From the NCBI GenBank assembly GCA_002418705.1, contig DIEQ01000117.1, positions 1 through 23,510 of the forward strand: 23,510 nucleotides of DNA, read 5' to 3'. This DNA is from Mageeibacillus sp. UBA5770 (GTDB taxonomy: Bacteria; Bacillota_A; Clostridia; Saccharofermentanales; Saccharofermentanaceae). This document shows positions 6,208-14,750 of the stretch, in pieces (position 1 is the stretch's first letter; each line of letters begins with the position of its first letter). The notes beneath the pieces are model-generated. The model was not told the origin of the DNA. It did no database searches and saw only the letters and a program-made list of their open reading frames with translations. The position numbers and the translations under genes were made by a program.

Positions 6208-7815
6208 ATGGATATCGCAGCAGCCAACGAAATTAAAAGAAGACGCACTTTTGCTATCATTTCGCATCCCGATGCCGGTAAAACAACGATGACGGAGAAA
6301 CTTCTTCTTTATGGAGGCGCCATTCACATGGCCGGATCCGTAAAGGCCCGAAAAGCATCACGCCATGCCACGTCTGACTGGATGGAAATCGAAAAGCAGC
6401 GCGGTATTTCCGTAACCTCTTCTGTTATGCAGTTTGAATATGATAATTACTGCATTAACATTCTTGATACGCCCGGTCACCAGGATTTCTCGGAAGACAC
6501 ATACCGTACCCTTTGTGCGGCTGATGCGGCTGTCATGCTTCTCGACGGAGCAAAGGGTGTTGAGACACAGACTATCAAGCTCTTTGCAGTCTGCCGCAAG
6601 CGCGGTATTCCAATCTTCACATTCATCAATAAGATGGACCGTGCTGCCAAGAATCCGTTTGACTTGATAGATGAACTCGAAAAAGTCCTCGGTATCCGGT
6701 CGACTCCCATGAACTGGCCGATAGGAACAGACGGAGATTTCAAAGGCGTTTACAGTCGAAGCGACGAGCAGGTACTGCTTTTCAATTCATCGGCCGGCGA
6801 TCACGGCGCAAGCATGGTTTCTTCCATAGCAACGAGTGCCCACAACGAGGAGCTGCGTAAAACTCTCGGCGCCCATTATTATGATACTCTTCGTGCCGAT
6901 ATCGAGCTTCTCGATATGGCCGGCGATCCTTATGACTACGAGAAAATTATGAAGGGCGAGCTCACCCCCGTGTTTTTTGGCTCAGCCGTCACCAACTTCG
7001 GTGTTGAACCGTTTTTGAAGAGCTTCCTGGCAATGGCACCCGAACCCGTCGCACGCCACACCGATAAGGGTATTATCAGTCCGAATGAAGACTTCTTTTC
7101 AGGATTCGTCTTCAAAATACAGGCAAACATGGATCCGAACCACAGAGACCGCATGGCGTTCCTTCGCATCTGCTCCGGCAAATTCGAAAAAGCAATGGCC
7201 GTTAAGCATGTCCGCCTCGGCAAAAAAATAACACTTGCCCAGCCGCAGCAGTTCATGGCACAGGACAGGACTATTGTCGAAGATGCATATGCCGGAGACA
7301 TCATCGGCATTTTTGACCCCGGTATTTTCCGTATCGGCGACACACTGACTTCCTCTTCCTCAACTTTTCAATTTGAAGGCATCCCCGTCTTCCCCCCGGA
7401 ATTTTTTGCGAGGGTCATGCCGATTGATTCCATGAAACGCAAGCAGTTCCTTAAAGGGGTCGATCAGCTTTCCGAGGAAGGCGCGATCCAGCTCTACAAA
7501 CAGCCTGACATCGGTACTGAAACATACATCATGGGGGTTGTCGGCGTACTTCAGTTTGAAGTCCTGGAACACAGGCTGAAAAACGAATACGGCGTTGAGA
7601 TTCTCCGTACGAACTTAAGCTATCGTCACGCGCGCTGGGCTGTGCAGAAGAACCCGGAACAGCCGATAGATCTTCGTAAAATAACGATTACGTCTACATC
7701 CCTGCTTGTTCTTGACAAAGATGACGCTCCTGTCATACTTTTCGAGTCTGAATGGGGTATTTCATGGGCTCTTGAGCGCAATCCCGGACTGCTTCTTGAA
7801 GATATTCACGCTTAA
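6208..7815 (+). CDS. prfC: Peptide chain release factor 3 (GTPase)
   Basis: The protein of 535 residues is full length for RF3, the translational GTPase that recycles RF1/RF2 from the ribosome after termination. GTPase motifs are intact: G1 HPDAGKTT (20-27), the switch I region with RGISVT (65-70), G3 DTPGHQDF (87-94) and G4 NKMD (141-144). The C-terminal half has the RF3-type domains with GVVGVLQFEVLEHRLKNEYG, which separates RF3 from EF-G and LepA. AAGGAG (6191-6196) lies 11 nt before the ATG. It appears monocistronic, divergent from the NYN gene and followed by the lone padR gene with its own promoter. No clear intrinsic terminator follows in 7816-7945, so some read-through into padR is possible. 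Confidence 0.97.
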   Translation: MDIAAANEIKRRRTFAIISHPDAGKTTMTEKLLLYGGAIHMAGSVKARKASRHATSDWMEIEKQRGISVTSSVMQFEYDNYCINILDTPGHQDFSEDTYRTLCAADAAVMLLDGAKGVETQTIKLFAVCRKRGIPIFTFINKMDRAAKNPFDLIDELEKVLGIRSTPMNWPIGTDGDFKGVYSRSDEQVLLFNSSAGDHGASMVSSIATSAHNEELRKTLGAHYYDTLRADIELLDMAGDPYDYEKIMKGELTPVFFGSAVTNFGVEPFLKSFLAMAPEPVARHTDKGIISPNEDFFSGFVFKIQANMDPNHRDRMAFLRICSGKFEKAMAVKHVRLGKKITLAQPQQFMAQDRTIVEDAYAGDIIGIFDPGIFRIGDTLTSSSSTFQFEGIPVFPPEFFARVMPIDSMKRKQFLKGVDQLSEEGAIQLYKQPDIGTETYIMGVVGVLQFEVLEHRLKNEYGVEILRTNLSYRHARWAVQKNPEQPIDLRKITITSTSLLVLDKDDAPVILFESEWGISWALERNPGLLLEDIHA

Positions 7816-7946
7816 TGTCATATGATTTACAGATATTAAATTAATAGTTTTCCAGATATAATTTCACCGTCACAATAATTGCTCATTAAGACACAAAAAA
7901 TTCATACATTTCTTTGTAAATATGACCAAAATATCAATATCGAATG

Positions 7947-7974
7947 TTTACGCATGCCAAAAGTTTGATACAAT
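7947..7974 (+). promoter_or_regulatory. Putative promoter of the lone padR gene
   Basis: TTTACG (7947-7952), a 16-nt spacer and TACAAT (7969-7974). The rest of the 7816-8029 gap is AT-rich without a convincing terminator; a short TACA-N6-TGTA dyad is at 7905-7918. Confidence 0.5.
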
Positions 7975-8029
7975 GTAATTGGAATTATTGGTTATCTTCT
8001 TATCTTATTTATTTGCGAGGTGAAAGAAT

Positions 8030-8386
8030 ATGCAAGAGAACATGACAAGAAGTGGAACACCTGAAGGAATGCGCGAGAACTACAAGAAGGCAACGGTTGA
8101 GATGTTGATTCTTCATTTGCTGTCAGAGAGTCCCATGTATGTATACCAGCTGATCCAGTCATTCGAGAGCCGCAGCAAGGGCCTTTACAAAGTTGCTACC
8201 CTGTATCCTGCCATCTACAGATTGATGAAATTCGGCTACATTGAAGAGTTTGAGAAGAAAATATCTGAAGACAACCGCCTCAGAAGGTACTATTCCATTA
8301 CCGATGCCGGAAAAGCTTATCTCGTATCCCTGAAAGAAGACTTCAGCGAGCTCAACAAGGGCATCCAGCTGATTATCAAAGGGTAA
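8030..8386 (+). CDS. PadR-family transcriptional regulator (standalone)
   Basis: This is a 118-residue small PadR protein. A polar N-terminus (1-20) is followed by the winged helix: EMLILHLLSESPMYVYQLIQ, then YKVATLYPAIYRLMKFGYIE (recognition helix) and a wing with RLRRYYSITDAGKAYL. The ribosome site GAGGTG lies about 8 nt before the ATG. It is transcribed alone: its own promoter is upstream and a strong terminator sits 48 nt after the stop. Unlike the padR at 3098-3433 it has no HAAS or DUF4097 partner, so its targets must be elsewhere or limited to itself. Confidence 0.92.
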   Translation: MQENMTRSGTPEGMRENYKKATVEMLILHLLSESPMYVYQLIQSFESRSKGLYKVATLYPAIYRLMKFGYIEEFEKKISEDNRLRRYYSITDAGKAYLVSLKEDFSELNKGIQLIIKG

Positions 8387-8433
8387 CATTGAACAGTTTT
8401 TACCGCTTTCGCTAAATCATTGATATCAACAGG

Positions 8434-8469
8434 AATCCCCCGTCATCACTGGAAGACGGGGGATTTTTT
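8434..8469 (+). terminator. Intrinsic terminator of the lone padR gene
   Basis: An 11-bp perfect stem, AATCCCCCGTC (8434-8444) with GACGGGGGATT (8455-8465), a 10-nt loop, then TTTTTT (8464-8469). Thr synthase ends 40 nt away on the other strand, but the minus-strand reading lacks a T-run after the stem, so it is only a weak candidate for terminating thrC. Confidence 0.9.
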
Positions 8470-8508
8470 CATGTAAATATATGATGCAAGATGTCGATAT
8501 ATGCCGAA

Positions 8509-10014
8509 TTATCTGGAAAGAATATCAAGCACCTGCTGCTGCATGTATTCCTTTTCAATGACAGTATCATGCAGCACTTTCTTTTCGGCAAGACCTGCAA
8601 GACCGGACGGAATGGGCAGCGAACTCTCTTCGGAGAGCTCGCGGATAATCACCTCCGAAGATCTTCCGCGGCTGTAGCCTGCACCGAAAATCGCATCAAG
8701 GACGGAATCGGCAAACTTGAACGGGCTGGCCGTCGAGACAAAGATGGTCTTGGTCTCATCAGCGGATCTGTGATAATAGCGGCCGTAAACATTGAAACCT
8801 ACAGCAGTATGCGTATCAATTACATGGTCACAGCGGTCATATACTTCGCGGATTGTCTTGATAATCCCCGCTTCATCCGAAAAGCCGCCAACAAATACTC
8901 CCTGGAGCGTACGAAGCGTTGCGGGATCGACGGTATAAGATCCTTTTGAAGACAGCTGCTCCATCCACTCGAGAACCTTTGCACCGTTTTTGCCGGTAAT
9001 TTCAAAAAGAAGCCTCTCAAGATTGGAAGAAATAAGAATGTCCATGGACGGTGAATTTGTCTTGTAGAATTCACGGTTTCTGTCATATGTGCCGCTTCTA
9101 AGGAAGTCGGAAAGTACTTTGTTCCTGTTGGATGAGCAGATAAGCTTATTCATCGGGACGCCCATCTTCATCGCGTACCATGCCGCCAGGATATTTCCGA
9201 AGTTGCCGGTCGGGACAACCACGTTTATCGGCTCACCTATTGCGATCTTTTCGTTTCTGAGCAAGGCGGCATAAGAAGCCACATAATAGGCAATCTGAGG
9301 GGCAAGGCGCCCCCAGTTGATTGAATTGGCGGAGGAAAGGATTACTCCCTTCTCTTTGAGTTTATCTTCAAAGTCAGAGTCCGCAAAGATCTGCTTGACA
9401 CCTGACTGAGCATCGTCAAAGCAGCCTTTGACGGCAATTACATGAACATTGTCACCTTCGGTTGTGACCATCTGCAGGCGCTGTGCCTCCGATACGCCGG
9501 ATGAAGGATAGAATACAATTACCTCTGTACCGGGCACGTCTTTAAAGCCCTCGAGTGCCGCTTTGCCGGTATCGCCGGATGTGGCGGTAAGTATGCAGAT
9601 CTTTCTGGTCTCGCCTGTTTTCCGGATGGCAGCCGTCATCAGGTATGGAAGGAGCTGCAGAGCCATATCTTTAAACGCAGCCGTCGGTCCGTGCCAGAGC
9701 TCCAGGATATATTCCCTGTCATTGTACTTGTTGATCTGGACAAGGGGCGCCGGGTCTTCTCCGAATTTTTCGGGATCATAAGCCCAGGTGCAATAGTCAA
9801 GAAGTTCCGAGTGAGAATAGTCATCGAGGTATAGGGAAAGTACATCCGCAGCGATCTCAACATAAGACTCATTAGTCATACGCAGAAAATCCTCGTTTGT
9901 GAGCTTCGGTATGGATTCCGGCACAAAGAGACCTCCGTCCGGAGCAATCCCCTGCTTAATTGCCTGAGCCGACGAGTATTGGTAATCGGTTCCTCTGGTG
10001 CTGATATATTTCAT
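8509..10014 (-). CDS. thrC: Threonine synthase
   Basis: The protein of 501 residues matches the long, fungal/E. coli-like type of threonine synthase, which converts O-phosphohomoserine to threonine using pyridoxal phosphate. The N-terminus has the family start MKYISTRG and APDGGLFVPE. The PLP lysine is K115 in HGPTAAFKD. The cofactor phosphate loop is in TSGDTGKAAL, and VPTGNFGN is typical. AGGAGG lies about 8 nt before the ATG. A weak promoter (GTGACT, 16 nt, CATAAT at 10093-10066) lies in the 97-nt gap, so thrC may be transcribed separately from the preceding operon or as its last gene. No other threonine genes are in the window. Confidence 0.97.
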   Translation of the reverse strand: MKYISTRGTDYQYSSAQAIKQGIAPDGGLFVPESIPKLTNEDFLRMTNESYVEIAADVLSLYLDDYSHSELLDYCTWAYDPEKFGEDPAPLVQINKYNDREYILELWHGPTAAFKDMALQLLPYLMTAAIRKTGETRKICILTATSGDTGKAALEGFKDVPGTEVIVFYPSSGVSEAQRLQMVTTEGDNVHVIAVKGCFDDAQSGVKQIFADSDFEDKLKEKGVILSSANSINWGRLAPQIAYYVASYAALLRNEKIAIGEPINVVVPTGNFGNILAAWYAMKMGVPMNKLICSSNRNKVLSDFLRSGTYDRNREFYKTNSPSMDILISSNLERLLFEITGKNGAKVLEWMEQLSSKGSYTVDPATLRTLQGVFVGGFSDEAGIIKTIREVYDRCDHVIDTHTAVGFNVYGRYYHRSADETKTIFVSTASPFKFADSVLDAIFGAGYSRGRSSEVIIRELSEESSLPIPSGLAGLAEKKVLHDTVIEKEYMQQQVLDILSR

Positions 10015-10065
10015 GTTCTCTCCTCCTGCAAATCACTTACGTAAAAAAGGATCTGTCTGTTTTTT

Positions 10066-10093
10066 ATTATGTTGTGCGGATTCCGGGAGTCAC
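10066..10093 (-). promoter_or_regulatory. Weak candidate promoter of thrC
   Basis: On the minus strand GTGACT (10093-10088), a 16-nt spacer and CATAAT (10071-10066). Both boxes are imperfect. No T-box or other leader structure was recognised. Confidence 0.3.
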
Positions 10094-10111
10094 CCCGATC
10101 AAATTATTGTC

Positions 10112-11191
10112 TTAAGGAGCCGACGTGACTGTCAGTGTTTCTGATTCGGCAGGCGGCGAAGGAGACACAGCCGGCAAGGTGCCTTCTGCGGGCTCTGCAG
10201 CCCCGCCTGCGGGCGTTGGCGAAGGTGTAACAGTATTTGCCGGACCGGCTTGTAATGCATCAGTCTGGGCTGCCTGGGCGGTTTCGGTTTGAGCCGGCTG
10301 TGCCGTTTCGGTCTGGGCGGGCTGGATAGAAACGGTACCCGAGGGATACGCGTTCTGATAATCCGTCAGTATCTGGGATATTTGAGGATCCGTCTTATTG
10401 GCTTCAAGAGCGGCCAGCAAATAGTCAAGTTTTGGTGCTGCGCTGCTGTTTTCACGAAGCGCAGCTACAGCCGGGATGATATAGAACCAGACAGCAAGGC
10501 CCAAAAGAACCGCGAGCAGCACAGAGCCGATAGCAATGACAGCGATGCGGAGCTTTTCAGCGGGTGTTTTCGGGATTGAAACAACGATATCATCATCCGA
10601 TGAATCACTGTTCGGTGCGTTTGCCTGCATCATTACGTCCCTGCGTTCCCTGTCGGATGCAAGCCTTGCTTTTCCCGGGGACCGGGGTGCACGGGTCAGA
10701 ATCGGAGCCTGCATATGTCCGCGTTCTTCCGTATCGATTTCCCGGAATACATTTGAGTGGTTTTTCCGTGACGTAAAGAGAGATGAAAAGATGTTTTTAC
10801 CGGCTGAATCTTCCTCTTCATGTGCATGCTGATTTTCCTGCGCATAATCGACGCCGGCATCCCGGTAGCAGACCTGAGCCAGATAGGAAAGGTCCTCTGT
10901 CAGGAGCCCTGCTGAAATAGCATGCTCAAAGCTGGCAAGGGCCCGCTTAAACTTACCGTCAATTGCCAGGCAAATGCGAGAAAGAAGAGCGGCTTCTCCC
11001 CAGGCAGGATATTGAGTAAGCAGCTTTTTGAGTGCGATCATGGCAATATCGGCGCTGTCTGACTGCGCATTGGACACAGCTCTGTTGAACAGGGTTAAAA
11101 CCTGCTCTTTTTCTTCTTTTGACAAATGCAGAATTGCAATGTCTTTTTCCTCGAGCGGAGGAAAGGCTGCTGCGGCTTGAAGCCAGTCCAT
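10112..11191 (-). CDS. TPR-like single-pass membrane protein with Pro/Ala/Thr-rich tail
   Basis: This 359-residue protein is not matched to a named family. Residues 28-112 are alpha-helical and read like two or three degenerate tetratricopeptide repeats (ALKKLLTQYPAWGEAALLSR, then FKRALASFEHAI). A polar, charged linker (115-210) leads to one clear membrane helix (about 216-240). The outer part is short (250-285) and ends in a low-complexity Pro/Ala/Thr/Gln tail containing three 8-residue repeats of the QPAQTETA type (290-313). The layout suggests a cytoplasmic TPR domain for protein binding and an extracellular wall-spanning tail. Its ATG overlaps the folC stop by one base (TAATG), so translation is likely coupled. 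Function unknown. Confidence 0.8.
   Translation of the reverse strand: MDWLQAAAAFPPLEEKDIAILHLSKEEKEQVLTLFNRAVSNAQSDSADIAMIALKKLLTQYPAWGEAALLSRICLAIDGKFKRALASFEHAISAGLLTEDLSYLAQVCYRDAGVDYAQENQHAHEEEDSAGKNIFSSLFTSRKNHSNVFREIDTEERGHMQAPILTRAPRSPGKARLASDRERRDVMMQANAPNSDSSDDDIVVSIPKTPAEKLRIAVIAIGSVLLAVLLGLAVWFYIIPAVAALRENSSAAPKLDYLLAALEANKTDPQISQILTDYQNAYPSGTVSIQPAQTETAQPAQTETAQAAQTDALQAGPANTVTPSPTPAGGAAEPAEGTLPAVSPSPPAESETLTVTSAP
10253..10324 (-). repeat. Three 24-bp tandem repeats coding QPAQTETA-like octapeptides
   Basis: Residues 290-313 of the TPR-like protein are QPAQTETA, QPAQTETA and QAAQTDAL. The DNA units are similar but differ at third positions, so the repeat is not recent or is kept at protein level. 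Confidence 0.7.
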
Positions 11192-12636
11192 TATAATTGT
11201 TCTCCTTTATGCCTCTGCATCAGTGTGGTACGCACTTGGCCGGCCAGATACAGCGATCCCATACATAGAATCGGAGACCCGTCTGCATTTGATGCTTCCA
11301 CGGCTGCGGCACATGCATTGCATGCATTCTCAAAGGCAAAAATCTTACCTTGCCTATTATACATAGTCGTTTGATTCTTGTAAAACAAACCTTCTCCCGA
11401 AAAATGCCTCAGTATATGGTTTCTCAGTTTTTCCGCTGGCAGAGACCGCGGATTATCCGGTGTAACGCATATGATTTCCGCTATATCATACGGAAGATCT
11501 GTAAACAGTATCGACAGAATCTGTGCGTAATCCTTATCCTCCATAAATCCCAGGATAAGCCGCGGAGGATTATTCTTGAATAGCCCTGTAAACAGAGAGT
11601 CGACTGACGAGCGAAATGAACGTGCGCCCTGCGGGTTATGCCCGCCGTCTAAAAGAATAAGCGGGTTTCTCCCAAGTATCTCCATTCTGCATTTCCATAC
11701 CGTGTCTGCCAGCCCGATACGTATACCGCCATCCGAGACAACACCGATGGCTGCCCGAGCGGCAAGGGCAGCATTTTGAAGCTGATATTCACCGATCAGG
11801 CGGATATGCAGAACATCCTTTAAGAACAAAACGGTAAAATCCTGGCCATCAGCCGTGCTTTCTATCAGGGATACCTCCGAAGCTTTAATAACGGTGAGCT
11901 GTGACTCCCTGGCGCGGCAGGTGTCTTCTATTACTTTGAGCGCAGCAGCTGCTTCTTCTGCCGGTAAATCCGTGTCATGCGGGGAATACAGAAAGACAGG
12001 GCAGCCCTGTTTGATAATCCCGGCTTTTTCTGCGGCGATTTCACTCATGGTATTTCCAAGGCGGTCCGTATGATCATAACCGAGTGCCGTAATGACGCAG
12101 CAGACAGGCTTATTAATAATGTTCGTGGAATCAAGCCGTCCGCCAAGTCCGGTTTCAAGTACGACAAAACTACACTGTCTTTGTTTAAAATACAGAAAAG
12201 CCACTGCCGTAACAAGTTCAAACTCCGTAGGGTGCTCCTCCCCGTCTTCAAGCATGCCTTTCACGGCTTCCCTGACCTTCTCGGACAGCTCAAAAAGTTC
12301 AGAGACAGGGATCTCACCCTCCGAATCATCACTGAGAAGTCTTTCAAGGGAACTATTGCCGTCAATGACACGAATCCGTTCGGAAAACCGCTCAAGAAAC
12401 GGTGATGTGTATACACCGACCCGATGGTTGTCCGCAGCCAGCATCGATGAAATATATGAGGTCACCGAGCCTTTGCCGTTGGTACCGGCAATATGAATGC
12501 AGGATAAAGTCTCCTGCGGATTGCCAAGCCGCTGCATCAGGCTCTCCATTCGCAGCAGGCCCATCCGGATACCAAAGCGCTGAGCCGATAATAGGAATGG
12601 AGGAATTTCGGTTTTACTGGTCACTGTCTCTGCCAC
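11191..12636 (-). CDS. folC: Bifunctional folylpolyglutamate synthase / dihydrofolate synthase
   Basis: The protein of 481 residues belongs to the Mur ligase-like FolC family that adds glutamate to (dihydro)folates with ATP. The P-loop is HIAGTNGKGSVTSY (GTNGKGS at 51-57), followed by the folate-binding VGVYTSPFLERFSERIRV. Further family blocks are ETGLGGRLDSTN, LGYDHTDRLGNT and DGGHNPQGA. The start is not certain: the GTG at 12636 sits only one base after GAGGAGA, while a GTG at 12624 has better distance but a weaker context. With the first, the gene overlaps the GtrA gene by 23 nt. It is slightly longer than typical FolC, mainly by a loop around residues 95-110. Confidence 0.95.
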   Translation of the reverse strand: MAETVTSKTEIPPFLLSAQRFGIRMGLLRMESLMQRLGNPQETLSCIHIAGTNGKGSVTSYISSMLAADNHRVGVYTSPFLERFSERIRVIDGNSSLERLLSDDSEGEIPVSELFELSEKVREAVKGMLEDGEEHPTEFELVTAVAFLYFKQRQCSFVVLETGLGGRLDSTNIINKPVCCVITALGYDHTDRLGNTMSEIAAEKAGIIKQGCPVFLYSPHDTDLPAEEAAAALKVIEDTCRARESQLTVIKASEVSLIESTADGQDFTVLFLKDVLHIRLIGEYQLQNAALAARAAIGVVSDGGIRIGLADTVWKCRMEILGRNPLILLDGGHNPQGARSFRSSVDSLFTGLFKNNPPRLILGFMEDKDYAQILSILFTDLPYDIAEIICVTPDNPRSLPAEKLRNHILRHFSGEGLFYKNQTTMYNRQGKIFAFENACNACAAAVEASNADGSPILCMGSLYLAGQVRTTLMQRHKGEQL

Positions 12637-13216
12637 TCTCCTCTATATTGGAAATAGCGCCCGTCCTTTTCGTTTGCGGACCGGCTGCACGGAATACGAA
12701 AATCTTGCTGAGAATATAATTTCCGACAACAATAAGGACCGAATTCAGAATTTTCACAAGATACAGGTACGTCCATGACTGCCCTGCGAGTGTGAAAAGC
12801 ACAATTCCCTTATCAATGCCGAACCCATTCTGTAAAATCAGAATGAATAGTTCAAAAGTTCCCAATTCGAATGCTACCAGTGTAGCGATACGTGATGTGA
12901 CAAAACCGAAAAACTCCCTCATTATCGGTCCTTTCGAACCAAAAACAAAAGTGCGGTTGGTAATATAAGCGAAAGTCACAGCAACGGCCCATGCCACGGT
13001 CAGATTCAAAATGTCATAGCCGAGAAGATCAAATCGAAGGCTTCCGATCGAAATAAATACCTGACGGGAACCGAATATTTTGTCGAAAACGACAAATGAA
13101 ATGAAGTTAACGAGAGTTGTCAGTCCGCCGAAAAAGAAATAAAGAATGATTTCCCGAATTCTTTTTTGCGCCGGTAAAAGAGAACTGTCTCCGCGAAGAA
13201 AAGACACACTATTCAT
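12614..13216 (-). CDS. GtrA-family membrane protein
   Basis: This 200-residue protein has four predicted membrane helices in the GtrA pattern, with family signatures FGGLTTLVNFISFVVF near residue 30 and VTFAYITNRTFVF near residue 100. GtrA-like proteins are thought to help move lipid-linked sugars (for example undecaprenyl-phosphate-glucose) across the membrane for surface polymer modification. There is a hydrophilic N-terminus of about 22 residues and a charged C-terminal tail. The ATG is one nt past the stop of the upstream surface-protein gene, with AAGGG nearby. Usual partner glycosyltransferases are not adjacent. The family is confident; the polymer is unknown. Confidence 0.88.
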   Translation of the reverse strand: MNSVSFLRGDSSLLPAQKRIREIILYFFFGGLTTLVNFISFVVFDKIFGSRQVFISIGSLRFDLLGYDILNLTVAWAVAVTFAYITNRTFVFGSKGPIMREFFGFVTSRIATLVAFELGTFELFILILQNGFGIDKGIVLFTLAGQSWTYLYLVKILNSVLIVVGNYILSKIFVFRAAGPQTKRTGAISNIEESGRDSDQ

Positions 13217-13217
13217 A

Positions 13218-14690
13218 TCAGACCCTTTTCACTTCCCTGGACCGATTTCTGGACCGGACCTGATAGATAATAAACGCAATCATTCCAAATTCTGCAGCGG
13301 CCAGAACCGATACAAGAACAAAAGGAATCAGGAACCCCGTATTGGCCGGTTTCTGGTCCTTATAAGGATATACTTCTCCGGTCACAGAATCAATTTCATA
13401 TAATTGGCTTTCTCCTTTTTCGTTTGCAAGGTAGATTAATGATATACCCGTTTTTTCAGATATATATCCGTCAAACTCAAGCCCCCCTGCCATGACCTGC
13501 GCAGGGAGAAATCCGGCCGGTACGCTGAGCTCTGCGGGAAGATCCGAAACAGTAAGAAGCTGCGCCTCCTGCATGACAATCTGTGATGCCTCATACAGTC
13601 GAATTGAACCTGTTTCTGGATTATATATATAAAGTGCCGGTTCATTCTCCCCGTCCTGAAGATACAAAAGTATGCTTTTAAGACCATGTCCGCTAAAAAC
13701 GGGAACCGACTGTGTGCCAAGCATGCGCATCTCCATTGAAAAGCCTGACGGAAGGGATAATGCATCGGGGATTTCAACGAAGTTATACGTGTCACCGTCT
13801 TTTGACACAATGGAAGCACCATCCGGGACAAAGCTGCTGTCCCTTTCAATATTAATTTTATATACGAGCGCTGTTTTACCGTCTTCTGCGAAAACTTTAA
13901 CACTCATCTGATTCTTTCCGATAATAAGGTTGTCATTCCCCGAAATCTGAATCGTCGCTTTCGGATCGGCAGCAACAGCATCCACTTGAACCTTAGTAAC
14001 GTCCCTCGTGACATATGCATTATATTCGAAGACAGATGCAGAAAAAGCCGGTGAAAAATCGATGTTTTTCAGCGATAGCGAGGAAAGAGCTGCTTCAGAT
14101 GAAAGAATACTCTGAACCGGCACTTTGACCGTATTTCCGGAGTTCGCCGTTACAGCAGCAGATGAGCTGTCCCTGAAGCCGCCGATACTTCCGAGCCAGA
14201 AATTTGCCTCGCCGGAAGGCGCTGTATCAACAGCCTTGAAGTAAAGTACACAGACCGTAACCGTATCGGCAGAGTACATGGTCGGATCCGCAGGGGGAGC
14301 AACAGGGTTTCCTGAAGCATCGGCTGTCGGAGCTGTCTGGTTTGAGCCGATCATTGCTTCTGCTGCCTGATCAGCACCGGTTACTGTTATTATGCCGGTT
14401 GATTCGGCACTGCTGATGGCAAAAGTCGATGGCATGACACTTCCCCTGTCCATCCCGACATAAGAGACATAATCCGGATCAAAACGAACTTCGATCGGTC
14501 CGAAACGCGTCAGGTTGGGAAACATCGAGAAATTCAGATTCAGGTTCAGGGTGTCTCCTGCCTTCATTGTCTCTGTTTTTGTATACAGATTGACGTTCAG
14601 GCTCCCCTGAGCCAGAACCGGAGAAGTAAAAGAAACCGCAGAAAGAAAAGCCGCAGCAATCAGAGCAGAAAACAGTCGAATTTTGGTCAT
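13218..14690 (-). CDS. Surface protein with cohesin-like and cadherin-like beta-sandwich domains
   Basis: The product is a 490-residue exported protein. A signal peptide (about 1-28, cut after VLA) is followed by a cohesin-type beta-sandwich (about 30-195), with the opening KAGDTLNLNLNFSMFPNL and strands FGPIEVRFDPDYVSYVGMDRG. Next comes a cadherin-like beta-sandwich (about 203-285), with the usual start LSSLSLKNIDFSPAFSASV and end VYKINIER. A third beta-rich part (290-445) is unassigned. One membrane helix (about 452-475) and a basic tail anchor it. Cohesin-like folds bind dockerins or other ligands, but no dockerin is visible in the window. GGGAGGA lies before the ATG. It follows the glucosaminidase gene by 60 nt and may work with it at the wall. 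Confidence 0.85.
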   Translation of the reverse strand: MTKIRLFSALIAAAFLSAVSFTSPVLAQGSLNVNLYTKTETMKAGDTLNLNLNFSMFPNLTRFGPIEVRFDPDYVSYVGMDRGSVMPSTFAISSAESTGIITVTGADQAAEAMIGSNQTAPTADASGNPVAPPADPTMYSADTVTVCVLYFKAVDTAPSGEANFWLGSIGGFRDSSSAAVTANSGNTVKVPVQSILSSEAALSSLSLKNIDFSPAFSASVFEYNAYVTRDVTKVQVDAVAADPKATIQISGNDNLIIGKNQMSVKVFAEDGKTALVYKINIERDSSFVPDGASIVSKDGDTYNFVEIPDALSLPSGFSMEMRMLGTQSVPVFSGHGLKSILLYLQDGENEPALYIYNPETGSIRLYEASQIVMQEAQLLTVSDLPAELSVPAGFLPAQVMAGGLEFDGYISEKTGISLIYLANEKGESQLYEIDSVTGEVYPYKDQKPANTGFLIPFVLVSVLAAAEFGMIAFIIYQVRSRNRSREVKRV

Positions 14691-14750
14691 GGATTCCTCC
14701 CTCTACTCAATTGAAAAATATTCAGCGCAAAAGTCCGGTTTGAATTTGTA

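Noticed and set aside
6936..7343. A 135-residue minus-strand open frame opposite prfC
   Set aside because: It is a shadow of a highly conserved GTPase gene.
8491..8949. A 152-residue plus-strand open frame opposite thrC
   Set aside because: It starts within the terminator-thrC gap but runs antisense through conserved thrC sequence; no ribosome site.
10056..10066. T-rich run on the plus strand near the thrC leader as a terminator
   Set aside because: The only possible stem is A-T pairing around GGATCTGTCTG, with no GC-rich stem on either strand.
10022..10110. Possible T-box or other riboswitch ahead of thrC
   Set aside because: The gap is only 97 nt, and no T-box sequence, specifier stem or antiterminator was seen.
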